Shown: positions 4,829 to 6,306 of the stretch, in pieces
How the letters are laid out: every line of letters starts with the position of its first letter
Position numbering within the stretch: the first letter of the stretch is position 1
Source: JALHMQ01 sp020248785
GTDB taxonomy: Bacteria > Pseudomonadota > Gammaproteobacteria > Burkholderiales > Burkholderiaceae_F
DNA length: 6,306 nucleotides
Direction of reading: 5' to 3'
Assembly: GCA_046343415.1 (NCBI GenBank)
Contig: JBKDNL010000108.1
Coordinates: 1 to 6,306 of the forward strand
The notes under the pieces: generated by a model
Database searches by the model: none
The model's input: the letters and a program-made list of their open reading frames with translations, nothing else
What the model was told of the DNA's origin: nothing
Position numbers and translations under genes: made by a program

Positions 4829-6037
4829 GTGTTCGATTCGCCCGCTGCCCTCGACGAACGTCCCGACCGCCAGCAGGCCGGCTGGCTGGATGCTGTGCGC
4901 ATGGGCTGGTCGGTCATCGTGGCACGCGACGCGCGGCCGGTCGGTTTTCGGCTGGCCATCGTGCCGACGACCAGCGCCGCAGCGCAGTCGGCGGTGCTCG
5001 ACAGCGTGCTGGCCGGTTTCGCTGGCGACGACACACCCGGCCTGCCGCATGGTCTGGTGCTGCTGGCACCGCAGGGTCTGGTGCTGGATGAGGGGTTGCT
5101 GCGCTGGAGCCCGCCGCGCAACGTGCTGCTCGAAGTGCCGCAAGATGCGCTCGACGACGACAACACCACCCAGCTTCTGTACGAAGTGCAGCGCCACGGC
5201 ATCCGCCTGGCGTTGCGCGCTAACGCCGGCAGCAGTCAGCCGCGCGACCGGCTGGCCCTGTTCCAGTACGTGATCGATGTCGCCGGCAGCGCCCGGCCAC
5301 CTGGCGATGTGGCCTTGATCGCCACGGGCGCCACTTCACGCGCGCAGTGCGATGCAGCCTTCAAGCAGGGCGCCAGCGCCGTGCTCGGCTGGCCCGCCGA
5401 GGCCGCGCCGCCGGGCAGCGGACTGCAGCCACAACAACGCGCCGTGCTCGAGCTCATTCGCATGGTGCAGGCCAATGCAGACCTGCGCGACTTGGAGCGT
5501 GCGTTCAAGGCCGAGCCCTTGCTCGCCTATCTGCTGCTCACGCTGGTCAACAGCCCGGCATTCGTGCGCAGTGGACCCGTTGCGTCGCTGTCGCAAGCGA
5601 TCGGCCTGCTCGGCTACAAGCGGCTGGTCAAGTGGCTGGTGCTGCTGCTGGTGATCGCCTCGAAGAGCAGCCGTTCGCTACCCGCCATTTACTGCGCCGT
5701 CGCGCGCGGCTTTGCCATGGAGCAGTTGGCCGCCGCCGCCGGCTTGCCCGTCAACGCACACGACGACTGCTTTGTGGTCGGCGTGTTCTCTCTGCTCGAC
5801 CGCGTCACCGGTCAGCCGCTGACCGCACTCATCGGCGAGAACCTGCTGCCGCCCGCCGTGAGAGAAGCGCTGCTCGCCGGCATGGGGCCGCATGCCGGCT
5901 ATCTCGCGCTCGCAGCGCAGCTCGATGGCCTGGGCATGCAGGCGCAGGCCACGCCCGTGGTGCTCGATGCCGCATCAATCAATCGCGCGCTGCTGCTGGC
6001 GTTGTCGGCCAACGACGCGCTGCAGAGCGTGGTTTAG
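4829..6037 (+). CDS. EAL-HDOD signalling protein with degenerate EAL domain
   Basis: This 402-aa soluble protein has the architecture of the EAL-HDOD (YuxH-type) regulators. Residues about 28-190 are a diverged EAL-like half: SVIVARDARPVGFRLAI takes the place of the usual IARQPI...VVGYELLFR opening, so the catalytic EAL glutamate motif is absent. NVLLEVPQD (about 99-106) corresponds to the second conserved strand. Residues about 203-400 form an HDOD domain: AVLELIRMVQANADLRDLERAF, EPLLAYLLLTLVNSP (about 229-243), SLSQAIGLLGYKRLVKWL (253-270) and VVGVFSLLDRVTG (316-328). HDOD domains lack the metal-binding residues of HD hydrolases and act in signalling. A role as a non-catalytic regulator, perhaps responsive to cyclic-di-GMP or a protein partner, is inferred. 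The GTG at 4829 is the first start after an in-frame stop at 4820 but has no clear Shine-Dalgarno sequence. An ATG at 4901 would remove only the 24 residues before the conserved part. Confidence 0.85.
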   Translation: MFDSPAALDERPDRQQAGWLDAVRMGWSVIVARDARPVGFRLAIVPTTSAAAQSAVLDSVLAGFAGDDTPGLPHGLVLLAPQGLVLDEGLLRWSPPRNVLLEVPQDALDDDNTTQLLYEVQRHGIRLALRANAGSSQPRDRLALFQYVIDVAGSARPPGDVALIATGATSRAQCDAAFKQGASAVLGWPAEAAPPGSGLQPQQRAVLELIRMVQANADLRDLERAFKAEPLLAYLLLTLVNSPAFVRSGPVASLSQAIGLLGYKRLVKWLVLLLVIASKSSRSLPAIYCAVARGFAMEQLAAAAGLPVNAHDDCFVVGVFSLLDRVTGQPLTALIGENLLPPAVREALLAGMGPHAGYLALAAQLDGLGMQAQATPVVLDAASINRALLLALSANDALQSVV

Positions 6038-6044
6038 CTTGCAA

Positions 6045-6062
6045 TCGGCCGGGACCGGCCGA
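6045..6062 (+). terminator. Hairpin just after the EAL-HDOD gene
   Basis: The 18-nt segment starting TCGGCCG and ending CGGCCGA forms a 7-bp GC stem with a 4-nt loop, 7 nt after the TAG at 6037. No T-tract follows, so it is a possible weak or factor-assisted terminator in a convergent gap. Confidence 0.35.
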
Positions 6063-6204
6063 ACAGCCGCGGAGGGTGATCAAGGCGCGCACCCGATGCA
6101 ACAGTCCACGCCTTGAACGGCGGCCCGGCCGACTCGCACTCCGGCGGTGGCCACGCCCGCATCGCCCCGGACCGGCTACCGAAGGGCGGTTTGCGCTTCT
6201 CCGC

Positions 6205-6306
6205 TTACAACAGCCCAGCTTCAGCCGCCAGCACTCCGAACAGCCGCGACGCCTCCGGAGCGAAGGGCGTGGCGACGCAGTGCGCTGAGTCACCGCGCGC
6301 TATCGG
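6205..6306 (-). CDS. Possible C-terminal end of a gene entering from the right (partial)
   Basis: One minus-strand frame is open from the window edge for 33 codons and ends with TAA at 6205-6207. Its translation ends SRLFGVLAAEAGLL and reads like ordinary protein (Ala/Leu helix, mixed polar residues), whereas the other frames here are Arg/Pro/Ser-rich. It would converge with the EAL-HDOD gene, leaving a gap of about 167 bp. The fragment is too short to assign a family. Confidence 0.4.
   Translation of the reverse strand, partial: PIARGDSAHCVATPFAPEASRLFGVLAAEAGLL

Overview
The window is GC-rich DNA (roughly two-thirds G+C by eye) with bacterial gene density, GTG/ATG starts and short intergenic gaps. 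The gene content is an EAL-HDOD signalling protein, a small SET-domain methyltransferase with a lysine-rich tail, a DUF1993 protein, a fused MFS-type/spermidine-synthase membrane protein and a CarF/PEDS1-type lipid desaturase. Together with the codon bias, this best fits a betaproteobacterium of the order Burkholderiales. That placement is an inference from gene families, not from a marker gene.

Layout: four genes lie on the minus strand and are read right to left. They are the fused membrane protein/spermidine-synthase homologue (2516-4603), the SET-domain protein lysine methyltransferase (1700-2293), the DUF1993 protein (1136-1639) and the CarF/PEDS1-like desaturase (70-810). Their gaps are 222, 60 and about 325 bp, so only the SET and DUF1993 genes look like a tight transcriptional pair. 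A 225-bp divergent region (4604-4828) separates this block from a plus-strand gene for a degenerate EAL plus HDOD protein (4829-6037). The last about 100 bp appear to hold the C-terminal end of a further minus-strand gene that enters from the right and converges on the EAL-HDOD gene.

Functionally the genes do not form an obvious single pathway. Two of them (spermidine-synthase-like and SET) belong to AdoMet- or decarboxylated-AdoMet-using families. The desaturase is a membrane di-iron enzyme of the family that makes the vinyl-ether bond of plasmalogens in Myxococcus and animals. The EAL-HDOD protein is probably a non-catalytic regulator.

The non-coding stretches hold several clear dyads. One is a long hairpin (1097-1139) that contains the stop codon of the DUF1993 gene. 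Another is a perfect 8-bp dyad next to a G8 tract (892-919) upstream of the desaturase. There are also a GC hairpin on the DUF1993 ribosome-binding site, a bulged hairpin behind the fused synthase gene, and twin CACGTG sites 42 bp apart in the divergent region. No RNA genes, insertion sequences or CRISPR arrays were seen. I did not find a clearly new multi-gene system. The most distinctive items are the CarF/PEDS1 homologue with an unusual tail and the SET enzyme that carries its own histone-H1-like tail.
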